A DNA stretch of 64,000 bases from DATAVB01 sp040414495 (GTDB taxonomy: Bacteria > Actinomycetota > Actinomycetes > Mycobacteriales > QHCD01): positions 1-64,000 of the forward strand of contig JBEDUI010000154.1 in the NCBI GenBank assembly GCA_040414495.1, written 5' to 3'. Shown here in pieces: positions 23,767 to 32,782 of the stretch. The notes under the pieces were generated by a model. It ran no database searches. It was not told where the DNA came from and saw nothing but the letters and a program-made list of their open reading frames with translations. The stretch's first letter is position 1, and every line of letters begins with the position of its first letter. The translations under genes were made by a program, and so were the position numbers.

Positions 23767-24846
23767 TCAGCCGCTGATCGCGCGCTGGTACTGCACCGGC
23801 CAGGCGCTCGGACCGGTCAGCACGTCCTCGCCCAATTCGGCCGCGGCGTGCAGCGGCCAGTACGGGTCACGCAGCGCCGCCCGGGCCAGCAGCACGGCAT
23901 CCGCCTCGCCGGCCGCGATGATGTCCTCAGCCTGGCGGGCCTCGGTGATCAGGCCGACCGCCGCCGTGGGAATGCCGGCCTTCGCGCGAATGGCCGCCGC
24001 GAACGGCACCTGATAACCCGGCGACGTCGGGACCTTGGCGTCGTGCACCACACCGCCGGAGGACGCGTCGATCAGGTCGACGCCTCGCTCGGCCAGCAGG
24101 CCGGCCAACTGCACCGACTGATCCAGATCCCAACCGCCCTCGGCCCAGTCACTCGCCGAAATCCGTACGAACAACGGCCGATCCTGCGGCCAAACCGCAC
24201 GTACATCCGCCGCGATTTCCAACGCCAGCCGGGTACGACCGGCGAAATCGCCGCCGTACTCATCGGTGCGCTGGTTGGCCAGCGGGCTGAGGAACTGGTG
24301 CAGCAGGTACCCGTGCGCGGCGTGCAGCTCGACCACGTCGAAGCCGGCGTCCGCCGCCCGCCGCGCGGCAGCGACGAAATCGCGCCGGATCTGCTGAATC
24401 TCCGGCACGGTCAGTGCCCGCGGCACGGCGTACGACCCGAATGGCACCGCACTCGGTGCCACCGTCGGCCAACCACCCTCATCCCCCGGCACGGTCCCCC
24501 GATTCAGCCAGGGTGCACCGGTGGAGGCCTTCCGCCCGGCGTGCGCCAGCTGGATCCCGATCGGCACCTCGTGCCGGTGCACCGCGTCGACGATCGGCCG
24601 CCAGGCCGCGGTGTGCTCCTCGGACCAGATTCCGGTATCGGCCGGGCTGATCCGGCCTTCGGGCGAGACTGACGTTGCCTCAGTGAAGACCAGGCCAGCG
24701 CCACCGACCGCCCGCGAGGCGAGGTGGACCAGATGCCAGTCGTCCGGTAGTCCGTCGGTGGCCGAGTACTGGCACATCGGGGACACCCAGGCGCGGTTTG
24801 AGAAGGTCCGCCCACGAATCGTGAGCGGCGAAAATAGTCGGCTCAT
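23767..24846 (-). CDS. Old Yellow Enzyme family ene-reductase (YqjM type)
   Basis: A 359-residue FMN-dependent oxidoreductase that reduces activated C=C bonds. YqjM-class features are the Cys in VSPMCQYSA, the substrate-binding pair in QLAHAGRKAS, HAAHGYLLHQFLSP and NQRTDEYGG, and the C-terminal phosphate-binding VGLITEA and ADAVLLARAALRDPYW. The first residues (SRLFSPLTIRGRTFSNR) match the family start. It is convergent with asnB. The physiological substrate is unknown. Confidence 0.93.
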   Translation of the reverse strand: MSRLFSPLTIRGRTFSNRAWVSPMCQYSATDGLPDDWHLVHLASRAVGGAGLVFTEATSVSPEGRISPADTGIWSEEHTAAWRPIVDAVHRHEVPIGIQLAHAGRKASTGAPWLNRGTVPGDEGGWPTVAPSAVPFGSYAVPRALTVPEIQQIRRDFVAAARRAADAGFDVVELHAAHGYLLHQFLSPLANQRTDEYGGDFAGRTRLALEIAADVRAVWPQDRPLFVRISASDWAEGGWDLDQSVQLAGLLAERGVDLIDASSGGVVHDAKVPTSPGYQVPFAAAIRAKAGIPTAAVGLITEARQAEDIIAAGEADAVLLARAALRDPYWPLHAAAELGEDVLTGPSAWPVQYQRAISG

Positions 24847-24903
24847 ATCCGGCCGAACCGATCTTCGGAGCCGCAGATTCCCCGCACCAACGACTCAGCC
24901 AAG

Positions 24904-25893
24904 TCAGCCGACGAGGTGCGCTGCCACCTCGGTCGCGGCCTCGTTGCCGTAGCAACCGGCGATCCGCTCGACGAACGCCTCCGGCTTGATGTCGTAGTCC
25001 TGCGGACCGCCGGGCGTCTCCAATACGTGCGTAGCGACGAGGCTGCCGACCTGCGCGGCGCGCTCCAGGCCCAAGCCCCAGGACAGACCGCTGAAGAACC
25101 CGGCCCGGAAGCCGTCGCCCACACCCGTCGGGTCGTGCTTGGCCAGTTCCTTGGCCGCCGGCACGTCGATCGTGCCGAACTCGCGCCCCTCCAGCCGCAC
25201 ACCCGCCGGGCCGAGCGTGGTCACGCGCACGCCGACCTGGTCCAGCACCTCAGCGTCCGACAGCCCGGTCTTGGACTCCAGCAGGCTCTTCTCGTAGTCG
25301 TTGGTGAGCAGGTACGCGGCGCCCTTGATCAGGTCCCGCACGTCCTCGCCGCCCATCCGGGCCAGCTGCTGCGACGGGTCGGCGGCGAACGCGTAGCCCC
25401 GCTCACGGCATTCGGCGCTGTGCCGCAGCATAGCGGCCGGGTCGTTGGCACTGATCAACACGACGTCCTGCGCACCCAGGCCGCCAAGGCGTTCGGCGAT
25501 CGGCGCCAGTTCGATGGTGCGGGCCTCGGCCATCGCGCCGGTGTAGAACGACCCGATCTGGCAGAGCTCCTCATCGGTGGTGCAGACGAACCGGGCCGTG
25601 TGCGCGGTCTGGCTCACGTACACCGAGTCGCAGTCGACGCCGTACGCCTCGAGCGCGCCGCGGTAGTCATCGAAGTCCCGACCGACAGCGCCGACCAGAA
25701 CCGGACGCTGACCGAGCTTGCCCATTCCCATGGCGATATTGCCGGCCACTCCGCCACGGCGTACCACCAGCTCGTCGACAAGGAAGGACAACGACACCTT
25801 GTGCAACTGCTCGGTGAGCAGCTGGTCGGCGAACTTCCCCGGGAAGTGCATCAGGTGATCGGTCGCGATTGAGCCGGTTACGACGAGCTTCAC
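24904..25893 (-). CDS. PfkB-family carbohydrate kinase, adenosine-kinase-like
   Basis: A 329-residue ribokinase-fold kinase. The N-terminal signature RRGGVAGNIAMGMGKLG and the C-terminal signature DPTGVGDGFRAGFFSGLSWG (with the catalytic Asp) are clear. It corresponds to M. tuberculosis Rv2202c, which phosphorylates adenosine to AMP and is unlike eukaryotic adenosine kinases. The neighbours match that locus (AsnB on one side, ErpA on the other). Substrate specificity is by synteny and overall similarity only. Confidence 0.9.
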   Translation of the reverse strand: MKLVVTGSIATDHLMHFPGKFADQLLTEQLHKVSLSFLVDELVVRRGGVAGNIAMGMGKLGQRPVLVGAVGRDFDDYRGALEAYGVDCDSVYVSQTAHTARFVCTTDEELCQIGSFYTGAMAEARTIELAPIAERLGGLGAQDVVLISANDPAAMLRHSAECRERGYAFAADPSQQLARMGGEDVRDLIKGAAYLLTNDYEKSLLESKTGLSDAEVLDQVGVRVTTLGPAGVRLEGREFGTIDVPAAKELAKHDPTGVGDGFRAGFFSGLSWGLGLERAAQVGSLVATHVLETPGGPQDYDIKPEAFVERIAGCYGNEAATEVAAHLVG

Positions 25894-26002
25894 AGCGTGG
25901 CCTCGCTAGCGTCAGGTGTACGGGTTGACCCGGGCAGCCTAGCTGCAACGGTTCCTACCGACCGCAGGTGCCGCATTCCGGCGAACCAGCCAGCGGACGA
26001 AC

Positions 26003-26042
26003 AAAAGGCCCGATTCGGGTCGGGATGACTCGAATCGGGCCT
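26003..26042 (-). terminator. Rho-independent terminator after the Fe-S carrier gene
   Basis: On the minus strand, AGGCCCGATTCG pairs with CGAATCGGGCCT (12 bp) and is followed by TTTTGTT. Confidence 0.9.
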
Positions 26043-26061
26043 CTGGTTCAGTCCTGATCGA

Positions 26062-26418
26062 TCAGTGGAACGAGTCGCCGCAGGCGCACGAACCCGTAGC
26101 GTTCGGGTTGTCGATGGTGAAGCCCTGCTTCTCGATGGTGTCGACGAAGTCGATCGTCGCGCCACCCAGGTAAGGCGCACTCATCCGGTCGACCACGACG
26201 CCCACGCCGCCGAAGTCGGTGACGACGTCGCCATCCAGCGAACGCTCGTCGAAGAAGAGCTGGTAGCGCAGACCCGAGCAGCCACCTGGCTGCACCGCGA
26301 TGCGAAGCCGAAGGTCCGTGCGACCTTCCTGCTCGAGCAGCGCCTTGACCTTCGCCGCAGCCGGGTCGCTGAGGATTACGGCCGTTGGGTTCTCGCTCGT
26401 CTCCGTAGCAGTGGTCAC
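26062..26418 (-). CDS. erpA: A-type iron-sulfur cluster carrier/insertion protein
   Basis: A 118-residue HesB/IscA/ErpA protein with the three conserved cysteines in GGCSGLRYQ and GSCACGDSF, used to bind and pass on [2Fe-2S] or [4Fe-4S] clusters. It is the likely supplier for Fe-S apoproteins, including the Rieske proteins in this window (inference). It is the orthologue by position of Rv2204c. A terminator follows directly, so it may be monocistronic. Confidence 0.94.
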   Translation of the reverse strand: MTTATETSENPTAVILSDPAAAKVKALLEQEGRTDLRLRIAVQPGGCSGLRYQLFFDERSLDGDVVTDFGGVGVVVDRMSAPYLGGATIDFVDTIEKQGFTIDNPNATGSCACGDSFH

Positions 26419-26564
26419 CTTGTTATCTCCTGCTCGTCGATTGGTGCTGACGGTTTTGCCAACTTCATGCGCTGTTGGCCCACATAGTGCGCGACAACAA
26501 CGATGGTGCGCATGCTGTTCCCCATCGTACGTCGCAGTGTCCAGGCTGGCAGGTCACACTGGTG

Positions 26565-27680
26565 TCAGCGCTGCCACTGGCGCGCCACGTGCGCGGCCAG
26601 ATCGCGCAACCGCGGCGCTGGCTCGGCCAATGCGGCCTCGACCGACCCGGCGTGTTCAGCCACACCATAGGCCGCCTCCACGCCCGCGGCCGCCATCTCG
26701 CGCCGGCCGACCGCGACCTGTCCGGCCAGCACGATGCAGGGCACGCCGTGCTGCGCGGCCAGGCCAGCCACGCCGACCGCAACCTTGCCCCGCAGCGACT
26801 GCCAGTCGAACGACCCCTCGCCGCTGATCACGAGGTCAGAGGCGGCCACCGCCGCATCGAGCCCGACCGCTTGCTGGACCAGGCTGATGCCGGACTCCCG
26901 CCGCCCGCCGAGTGCGAAAATCGCCACACCCAGACCGCCGGCCGCGCCCGCTCCGGGCATCGTGGCCAATCCCGGCGGCGCCCCGGGCAGGTCGCGTTCG
27001 AGCACCTGCGCCCAGCGGGCCAACGCAGCGTCCAGCCGCTGCACGTCATCCGGGGTTGCGCCCTTCTGTGGGCCGAACACGGCCGAGGCGCCCTCCAGGC
27101 CGAGCAACGGATTGTCCACGTCGCTGGCCGCGACCAGGCGCGCCCCGCGCAGCAGCGGCACCCCGTCGCAGCTGGCCACCCGGGCCAGCGCGGCGCCGCC
27201 GTACGGCAGCGGCGTACCGGTCTCATCCCGGGCCACCACCCCGAGTCCGGCCAGCATGCCGGCGCCGCCGTCGTTGGTGGCCGAACCGCCCAGGCCGATG
27301 ACGACCTCGCGGGCACCGGCCTCCACCGCCGCGGCGATCAGCGTCCCTACCCCGAAGGACGTGGTCAGGTTCGGGTCCCGCTCGGGTTCCTCGAGCAGAT
27401 GCAGACCGGCCGCCTGGGCCGATTCGACGTAGGCCACCTCGCCGCGCAGCAGTACCGAGCCCTTCGTCGGCCGGCCGAGCGGGTCGCGGACGTCGACCGG
27501 CAGTTCGCGGCCGCCGGTCTCCCGTAGCACCTCGACGAATCCGGGCCCTCCGTCCGAGAGCGGGCGGCGGGTCAGCTGGGCATCGGGCGAGCTACGCCGC
27601 CACCCCTCGGCGATCGCGTCGGCGGCCTCGACGGCGCTGAGGGTGCCGCCGAAAGAGTCTGGAGCGATGAGTACGCGCAT
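26565..27680 (-). CDS. Glycerate kinase (GK-I family)
   Basis: A 371-residue glycerate kinase: MRVLIAPDSFGGTLSAVEAADAIAEGW at the start, GVGTLIAAAVEAGAREVVIGLGGSATNDGGAGML (the family nucleotide/glycerate site), and DLVISGEGSFDWQSLRGKV near the end. It phosphorylates D-glycerate to 2- or 3-phosphoglycerate. ATG 27680 starts at the conserved RVLIAPDSF block; two in-frame ATG codons lie just upstream (27689 and 27704). It is divergent from the DUF3043 gene. Confidence 0.92.
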   Translation of the reverse strand: MRVLIAPDSFGGTLSAVEAADAIAEGWRRSSPDAQLTRRPLSDGGPGFVEVLRETGGRELPVDVRDPLGRPTKGSVLLRGEVAYVESAQAAGLHLLEEPERDPNLTTSFGVGTLIAAAVEAGAREVVIGLGGSATNDGGAGMLAGLGVVARDETGTPLPYGGAALARVASCDGVPLLRGARLVAASDVDNPLLGLEGASAVFGPQKGATPDDVQRLDAALARWAQVLERDLPGAPPGLATMPGAGAAGGLGVAIFALGGRRESGISLVQQAVGLDAAVAASDLVISGEGSFDWQSLRGKVAVGVAGLAAQHGVPCIVLAGQVAVGRREMAAAGVEAAYGVAEHAGSVEAALAEPAPRLRDLAAHVARQWQR

Positions 27681-27759
27681 GTGGGACATCTTTCCGGTCT
27701 GCATTTCCGTCTCCGGCCCTGGCTGCTCACAATCGCGTGAGCAGTTAGGCTAGAGCGTC

Positions 27760-28365
27760 GTGAAGCTGTTGCGTCGCACCCCGAAATCCGGCTCCACCGA
27801 AACCGTCGAACTAGACGACGAGGTGGAGGCGGTTGCCGTCGACCCCCGGCGCACCCCGGGCAAGGGTCGACCGACGCCCAAGCGGCGCGAGTCCGAGGTC
27901 CGCCGTGGACCGGTCGCACCGCCGCCGAAGACCCGCCGTGAGGCCTACCGCCGGCTGCGGGACCGCAACACCGGGCGCCGGCAGAGTGTGCGCCAGGCCA
28001 TGGCCGCCGGCGACGACCGGTACCTCACCGCGCGGGACCGGGGCCCGGTCCGGGCGCTCGCCCGCGACGTGGTCGACAGCCGGCGCAATATGGGCAGCAT
28101 CTTCATGTTCGTAGCGATTTTGGTGCTGGTTACGTACGCGCTCCCGGCGAGCATCCGTAGCTTCGCGATGACGCTGGTGCTGGTGATCTTTGTGATGGTC
28201 GCGGTCGACTCGGTCGCGCTGGGTCGGCGGATCCGTAAGGCCGTCACCGAGCGCTATCCGGACGAGCCGGCCCGCGGTGTGGCCTGGTACGGCATCCAGC
28301 GCGCCATGATGATCCGCCGGTGGCGGATGCCGAAGGCTCGGGTCAAGCCCGGCGACCCGATCTAG
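27760..28365 (+). CDS. DUF3043 membrane protein
   Basis: A 201-residue conserved actinobacterial protein (Rv2206 type). The N-terminal half is a charged, Arg/Pro-rich cytoplasmic region; two helices follow (IFMFVAILVLVTYALPASI and FAMTLVLVIFVMVAVDSVAL), then a basic tail ending YGIQRAMMIRRWRMPKARV. The start is GTG 27760. No function is known. Confidence 0.88.
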   Translation: MKLLRRTPKSGSTETVELDDEVEAVAVDPRRTPGKGRPTPKRRESEVRRGPVAPPPKTRREAYRRLRDRNTGRRQSVRQAMAAGDDRYLTARDRGPVRALARDVVDSRRNMGSIFMFVAILVLVTYALPASIRSFAMTLVLVIFVMVAVDSVALGRRIRKAVTERYPDEPARGVAWYGIQRAMMIRRWRMPKARVKPGDPI

Positions 28366-28507
28366 TTTGTCTGTCCTAGCGCGACTGTCACCGCTCCGTA
28401 CCGCCGTTCCGTAGGGCGCCGCAACTCCCCGGCGTGCACAACGCGTGTCACTCTTGCCACAGATCCAGCGGTGGTCGACCAATTGCGAGTCGAACTAATG
28501 TCAGCGC

Positions 28508-29506
28508 ATGGAGTTTCGACGACTAGGCCGTAGCGGCCTGACCATCTCTGAAATCGCGTACGGAAACTGGCTGACCCACGGCAGCCAGGTCGAGGAAGAG
28601 GCCGCGCTGGCCTGCGTAAAGACCGCTCTCGACGAAGGCATCACCACATACGACACCGCCGACGTCTACGCCGGCACCCGGGCCGAGGCAGTCCTCGGCC
28701 GCGCACTCGCCGGTATCCGCCGGGAGAGCTACGAACTGTTCACCAAGGTCTACTGGCCGACCGGTCCGGGCCGCAACGACTGGGGCCTGTCCCGTAAGCA
28801 CATCCGCGAATCCTGCGAGGGCTCGCTGCGCCGGCTGCAGACCGACCACATCGACCTGTACCAGGCGCACCGCTTCGACGCCACGACGCCGCTCGAGGAG
28901 ACGATCGGCGCGTTCGCCGACCTGGTGCACTCAGGCAAGGTGCACTACATCGGTGTTTCCGAATGGACCGCCGGCGAGATCGAGGCCGGTGTCGCGCTGG
29001 CCAACCAGGCCGGCATTCAGCTGATTTCCAGCCAGCCGCAGTACTCGATGCTGTGGCGGGTCATCGAGGCCGAGGTCGTCCCGGTCAGCGAACGGCTCGG
29101 CGTCGGGCAGATCGTCTGGTCGCCGATCGCCCAGGGTGTGCTGACTGGCAAGTACAAGCCGGGCGAGCCCTACCCGGCCGGGTCGCGGGCCACCGACGAC
29201 AAGGGCGGCGCCGACATGATCGCCCGGTTCATGAACGACGAGGTGCTGGGCCGGGTGCAGAAGCTGCAGCCCATCGCCGACGAGGCCGGTCTGTCGATGG
29301 CGCAGCTGGCAATCGCGTGGGTGCTGCAGAATTCGAATGTCTCGGCGGCCATCATCGGCGCGTCGCGGCCCGAGCAGGTTACGGAAAACGTCAAGGCCGC
29401 CGGCGTCAAGCTGGAGCCGGCGCTGCTCGCGCGGATTGACGAGGTCCTGGGTGATGTGCCCGAGACCGACCCGGGCAAGACCGCTCGCGGTATTTCCACT
29501 ATTTAA
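28508..29506 (+). CDS. Aldo/keto reductase
   Basis: A 332-residue NADPH-dependent AKR, close to the potassium-channel-beta/YajO-like group. The catalytic tetrad is visible: Asp and Tyr in ITTYDTADVYAG, Lys in ELFTKVYW and His in LYQAHRFD. The cofactor-binding end reads NVSAAIIGASRPEQVTENV. A strong terminator follows. The substrate is unknown. Confidence 0.92.
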   Translation: MEFRRLGRSGLTISEIAYGNWLTHGSQVEEEAALACVKTALDEGITTYDTADVYAGTRAEAVLGRALAGIRRESYELFTKVYWPTGPGRNDWGLSRKHIRESCEGSLRRLQTDHIDLYQAHRFDATTPLEETIGAFADLVHSGKVHYIGVSEWTAGEIEAGVALANQAGIQLISSQPQYSMLWRVIEAEVVPVSERLGVGQIVWSPIAQGVLTGKYKPGEPYPAGSRATDDKGGADMIARFMNDEVLGRVQKLQPIADEAGLSMAQLAIAWVLQNSNVSAAIIGASRPEQVTENVKAAGVKLEPALLARIDEVLGDVPETDPGKTARGISTI

Positions 29507-29523
29507 TTTCACTAATTTCACGG

Positions 29524-29568
29524 CTGTGGCCGTATTCCCGCCTTTTGCGGTCGGGAGTACGGCCACAG
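29524..29568 (+). terminator. Hairpin terminator after the aldo/keto reductase gene
   Basis: CTGTGGCCGTATTCCCG (29524-29540) pairs with 29552-29568 at 16 of 17 positions plus one wobble. ATTATTT follows. Confidence 0.85.
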
Positions 29569-29836
29569 ATTATTTGCGGATGGGCGCCGCGGTTTCACGC
29601 GCTGATTTTCGTACGCTGATGGGCTTCCGCGCTCCCGATCCTTCGCGTGGCCGACTCTCCGCACGTGATTCCGCTTTTGCCGGCGACTCCCCTTTACGTA
29701 CCCGAGCTTGATCGCGAGTGGATTTGATACGGATTTCGGGATCAAAATCAACTCACGATCATGAAACTGGAAGCCGCGATCCCCGCGCCGGATTCGCTCC
29801 CGGATCCGAAGTCCGAGCCGATTCGGCGATCCGAGA
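29569..29836. other. Intergenic spacer with imperfect inverted repeat
   Basis: Somewhat lower in GC than its surroundings. An imperfect inverted repeat spans 29710-29760 (GATCGCGAGTGGATTTGAT against ATCAAAATCAACTCACGATC), a possible terminator of the FAH-family gene that ends at 29837. No coding pattern is seen. Confidence 0.5.
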
Positions 29837-30763
29837 TTACCGTAAGGGAATGACCGGCTGACCGGGCACGATTTCCGCTTCGATCGCGCCCAGACGCTGC
29901 ACTTCCAACCGCACCCGGTCCCCGACCCGCAACCACGGGTACTCCTCCGAACCGTGCACTAGCGACAACTCCAGGATGCAGCCCGTCCCTACCGTTCCGC
30001 TGCCGATGATGTCCCCGGGAACGAGCCTGGTGCCGCGCGAGGCGTACGCCAGCAATTGCCCGTACGTCCAGTAAATGTCAGCGAAATTGCCTGCACTGTA
30101 AGGCTTTCCGTTCACGGTGGCGGCCATGGTCAGGTCGTAGGCGTTACCGCTACGGACATCAGCCAACTCATCCGGCGTCACCAGGTACGGGCCGATGCTG
30201 GTCGCGGTGTCCTTGCCCTTGACCGGACCGAGCCCGTGCCGCGTCTCCTCCGCCTGCAGGTCGCGCGCGCTCCAATCGCTCAGCACCAGGTAGCCGGCAA
30301 TGTGCTTTTCCGCGTCCTGCGGCGAAAGGTCGCTGCCCGCACGCCCGACGACCGCGCCGATTTCCAACTCGTAATCAAATCGCTGCGAACCAGGCGCGAT
30401 CGGCACCGGATCGTACGGTCCGATAATCGCGGCCGGATTGCTGAAATAGAAAACCGGCAACTCGTACCAACTCGGATGCACCTCGCGGCCGCGAGCCCGG
30501 TGCGCGGTGACCACATGTTCTTCGAACGCATAGAAATCCCGGACCGACGGCGGCACCGGAATCGGCGCGCGTAATACGACATCGGCCTCGGCGATCACTT
30601 CCAGCGGGTCGCCCAGCGCTCGTTCGGCCGCCTCGGCCAGCCGGGAGCCGTCATCGCCGAGCAGATCAATCAACTGCTCGTCGCCGCGTAACCCATAAAT
30701 CGCGCCGTCATGCAGGAAACCAGGGCGATCACCGGCTGCGGATCGATACGTACACCAGCGCAT
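29837..30763 (-). CDS. Fumarylacetoacetate hydrolase family protein
   Basis: A 308-residue FAH-fold enzyme. Metal ligands are in DYELEIGAVVGRAG and LVLSDWSARDLQ; the substrate-pocket region reads PYLVTPDEL and the family end GSGTVGTGCILEL. The N-terminal stretch SVRDFYAFEEHVVTAH is typical of the larger FAH group acting in aromatic or amino-acid breakdown. ATG 30763 lies after GAGAGGG. It starts 14 bases after the Pth2-like gene, so the two may be co-transcribed. The substrate cannot be stated. Confidence 0.9.
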   Translation of the reverse strand: MRWCTYRSAAGDRPGFLHDGAIYGLRGDEQLIDLLGDDGSRLAEAAERALGDPLEVIAEADVVLRAPIPVPPSVRDFYAFEEHVVTAHRARGREVHPSWYELPVFYFSNPAAIIGPYDPVPIAPGSQRFDYELEIGAVVGRAGSDLSPQDAEKHIAGYLVLSDWSARDLQAEETRHGLGPVKGKDTATSIGPYLVTPDELADVRSGNAYDLTMAATVNGKPYSAGNFADIYWTYGQLLAYASRGTRLVPGDIIGSGTVGTGCILELSLVHGSEEYPWLRVGDRVRLEVQRLGAIEAEIVPGQPVIPLR

Positions 30764-30777
30764 CCAACCCAGCCCTC

Positions 30778-31554
30778 TCAGCGAATGCTGGCTACGACCG
30801 TGATCGTCCCGGGCTCGATCTCGGTGAAGCCCGCGTCCCGTACGCACACCGTGCCGCGCTCGGCGAACCGCTCGTGCGGGTCGACCGGCCCGCGCGCCAA
30901 CTGACCCCACCGGTCCGGGTCAGCGGTCCGTACCGCCACCCGCAACCCGGCCGCCAGCCAACGGGACAGATCGGCCCGGTCGGCGAACGCGGCCAGCAGC
31001 ATCGTGCCGTGCCCGACCTGCGCCATCGCCTTGCCGGCCGACATCGCCACATGCGGATTGAGCCAGAGCACCGGCATATCGGCCGGCGGTAGCGACGGCG
31101 AAACAAGGTCCGGCAACTCGGTGCCACCAACCTGCAGCCGGCGCAGCACCGGCGGCGTATCGGCCACCGGATACGGCGGGAACGCCCGAACCTCCGCGCC
31201 ACCGCACTCGATCGTCACGCCCGGCAATTCGCTCGCGGCCTGCCAATGCGCCCCGCGGGCCCGGCGGGCTACCTTCCTGATCCGGCCGGCGATCCAGGTA
31301 CGGCAGGCCTCCGCCCATTCGCCGCTGGCCCGCTCATCCGCCAGCACGCTCAGCGACGCGATCGCCGCCGCCTCCAGCGCCCGGATCCGGTCCGGCGGGT
31401 CGGCCCGTTCGAGCCGTACCACCAACGGCTGCGCCCAGACCTTGGCCGGGTCCTCGTACTCGTCGTCGTCCTCACCGGCGGTCCACCGGCGCTGCCGTTC
31501 GGCCAACGGCGCCAGGAGCTCAGCCAGGGCGGCGACCCGATCCGGGGAGGTCAC
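30778..31554 (-). CDS. Pth2-like peptidyl-tRNA hydrolase family protein with N-terminal extension
   Basis: A 258-residue protein. The C-terminal part (about residues 140-258) has the Pth2-type core: LWLNPHVAMSAGKAMAQVGHGTMLLAAF, LRVAVRTADPDRW, GTVCVRDAGFTEIEPGTITVVA. The first 120 residues are an additional helical region (AELLAPLAERQRRW, IRALEAAAIASLSVLADERASGEWAEACRTWIAGRIRKVARRARG). GTG 31554 overlaps the stop of the preceding small gene (GTGA). Pth2 enzymes release peptides from peptidyl-tRNA; activity here is family inference. Confidence 0.82.
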   Translation of the reverse strand: MTSPDRVAALAELLAPLAERQRRWTAGEDDDEYEDPAKVWAQPLVVRLERADPPDRIRALEAAAIASLSVLADERASGEWAEACRTWIAGRIRKVARRARGAHWQAASELPGVTIECGGAEVRAFPPYPVADTPPVLRRLQVGGTELPDLVSPSLPPADMPVLWLNPHVAMSAGKAMAQVGHGTMLLAAFADRADLSRWLAAGLRVAVRTADPDRWGQLARGPVDPHERFAERGTVCVRDAGFTEIEPGTITVVASIR

Positions 31555-31769
31555 GTCCCGTTGACCGACTCGTCCGGCGCCAGGGCCATCGGGCCGTACT
31601 CGACCCGGTCGCCTTCGAGCAGTGTCACCTGAAACACGCCTTGTTCGAGGAGATTGCGCCACTCCTCGCCGAGCCACGACTCGGCATCGGATTTGTTCCC
31701 GAACTCCACGTGCGCCGGCCCGTGCACCGGGGCACCATTTCGGTCCTCGTACCGCCAGGTCCAACTCAT
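31551..31769 (-). CDS. Small tryptophan-rich conserved protein
   Basis: 72 residues, SWTWRYEDRNGAPVHGP at the start, then FGNKSDAESWLGEEWRNLLEQGVFQVTLLEGDRVEYGPMAL. ATG 31769 follows GGGAGG. It overlaps the Pth2-like gene by four bases, so they are translationally coupled. Small proteins of this pattern are widespread in actinomycetes, but I know no function. Confidence 0.8.
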   Translation of the reverse strand: MSWTWRYEDRNGAPVHGPAHVEFGNKSDAESWLGEEWRNLLEQGVFQVTLLEGDRVEYGPMALAPDESVNGT

Positions 31770-31920
31770 GGCCACCTCCCCGGTCGTGATCTTACGGTGA
31801 CGAGGTCGGCCCTCGGCGTTATAGCGCCAACACGCAGCTTGGGACGCGTCGTGGATCTAAGCCCAGCGTCGTAATAAAAGACCCGAATTGCCGTCCGCGC
31901 CAAGCACATGGCGAATTTGC

Positions 31921-32676
31921 TCAGGCCGGGGCGCCGATCAACCGCCCAACGCCGTAGGTCACCGCCACCGCGAGCGCACCGAGCAATAGCTGCCGCAATC
32001 CGGAACGCACCATCGGACGCCCGGTCAACCGGCCAACCCCCATTCCCCCGGCCAACAACGCGACACCGGCGATGATCAGCGACCACACCAACGTCCGTAC
32101 CCCGAGCAGGTACGGCAGCAGCGGCAGCAGGGCGCCGAAGGAGAAGGCGAGCAACGACGCGCTGCCGGCCAACCACGGCGAGGGCAACCCGTGCGGGTCG
32201 ACCCCCAACTCGTCCCGGGTGTGTACCCGTAGCGCCAGTTCCGGGTCCTGCGAGACCGCCGCCGCCATCCGCGCGGCGGTATCCGGATCGGCGCCGTAGC
32301 CACGGAATCGATCGGTCAGCTCGCGTTGCTCGGCCGCCGGGAAACGGGCGTGCATATCCCGTTCGACGGCAACCTCGGCGTGCACCAATTCGTTCTGGTT
32401 GGTCACCGAAACGTATTCGCCGGTGCCCATGGAAAAAGCACCGGCGACCAGGCCGGCCAGACCGGTGAGCACCACCGCGTGCGTACTGATTCCGCTGCCG
32501 CCGACGCCGGCGATCAGCGCCGTATTGGTAACCAGCCCATCCACCGCGCCAAAGACGGTCGGCCGCAGCCAGCCGCCGGACACGTCGCGATGCCGGTGTA
32601 CCCACCCGCGCGCGGGATGAGCATCTGTCCGGCCAACATCCGCGACACCGTCCTGGCTGGCATCGTGCATCATCAC
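31921..32676 (-). CDS. VIT1/CCC1 family predicted metal-ion transporter
   Basis: A 251-residue membrane protein of the vacuolar iron transporter family: LRPTVFGAVDGLVTNTALIAGV as helix 1, LTGLAGLVAGAFSMGTGEYVSVTNQNEL as helix 2 with the conserved Met/Glu pocket, a cytoplasmic helical segment with E/D residues (HAEVAVERDMHARFPAAEQREL), then three further helices. Relatives export Fe2+ or Mn2+ in exchange for protons. It starts with three consecutive Met codons. Confidence 0.9.
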   Translation of the reverse strand: MMMHDASQDGVADVGRTDAHPARGWVHRHRDVSGGWLRPTVFGAVDGLVTNTALIAGVGGSGISTHAVVLTGLAGLVAGAFSMGTGEYVSVTNQNELVHAEVAVERDMHARFPAAEQRELTDRFRGYGADPDTAARMAAAVSQDPELALRVHTRDELGVDPHGLPSPWLAGSASLLAFSFGALLPLLPYLLGVRTLVWSLIIAGVALLAGGMGVGRLTGRPMVRSGLRQLLLGALAVAVTYGVGRLIGAPA

Positions 32677-32782
32677 TCGGCCATTGTGAGGCGGCCGGTG
32701 GTGATCAGCAGCTCAGCGGGGTCCCGCTAACGGCCGGAGGGTCATGGCCGGCCGATGGCGTTGTCTTCAGTTGACGTCCCGG

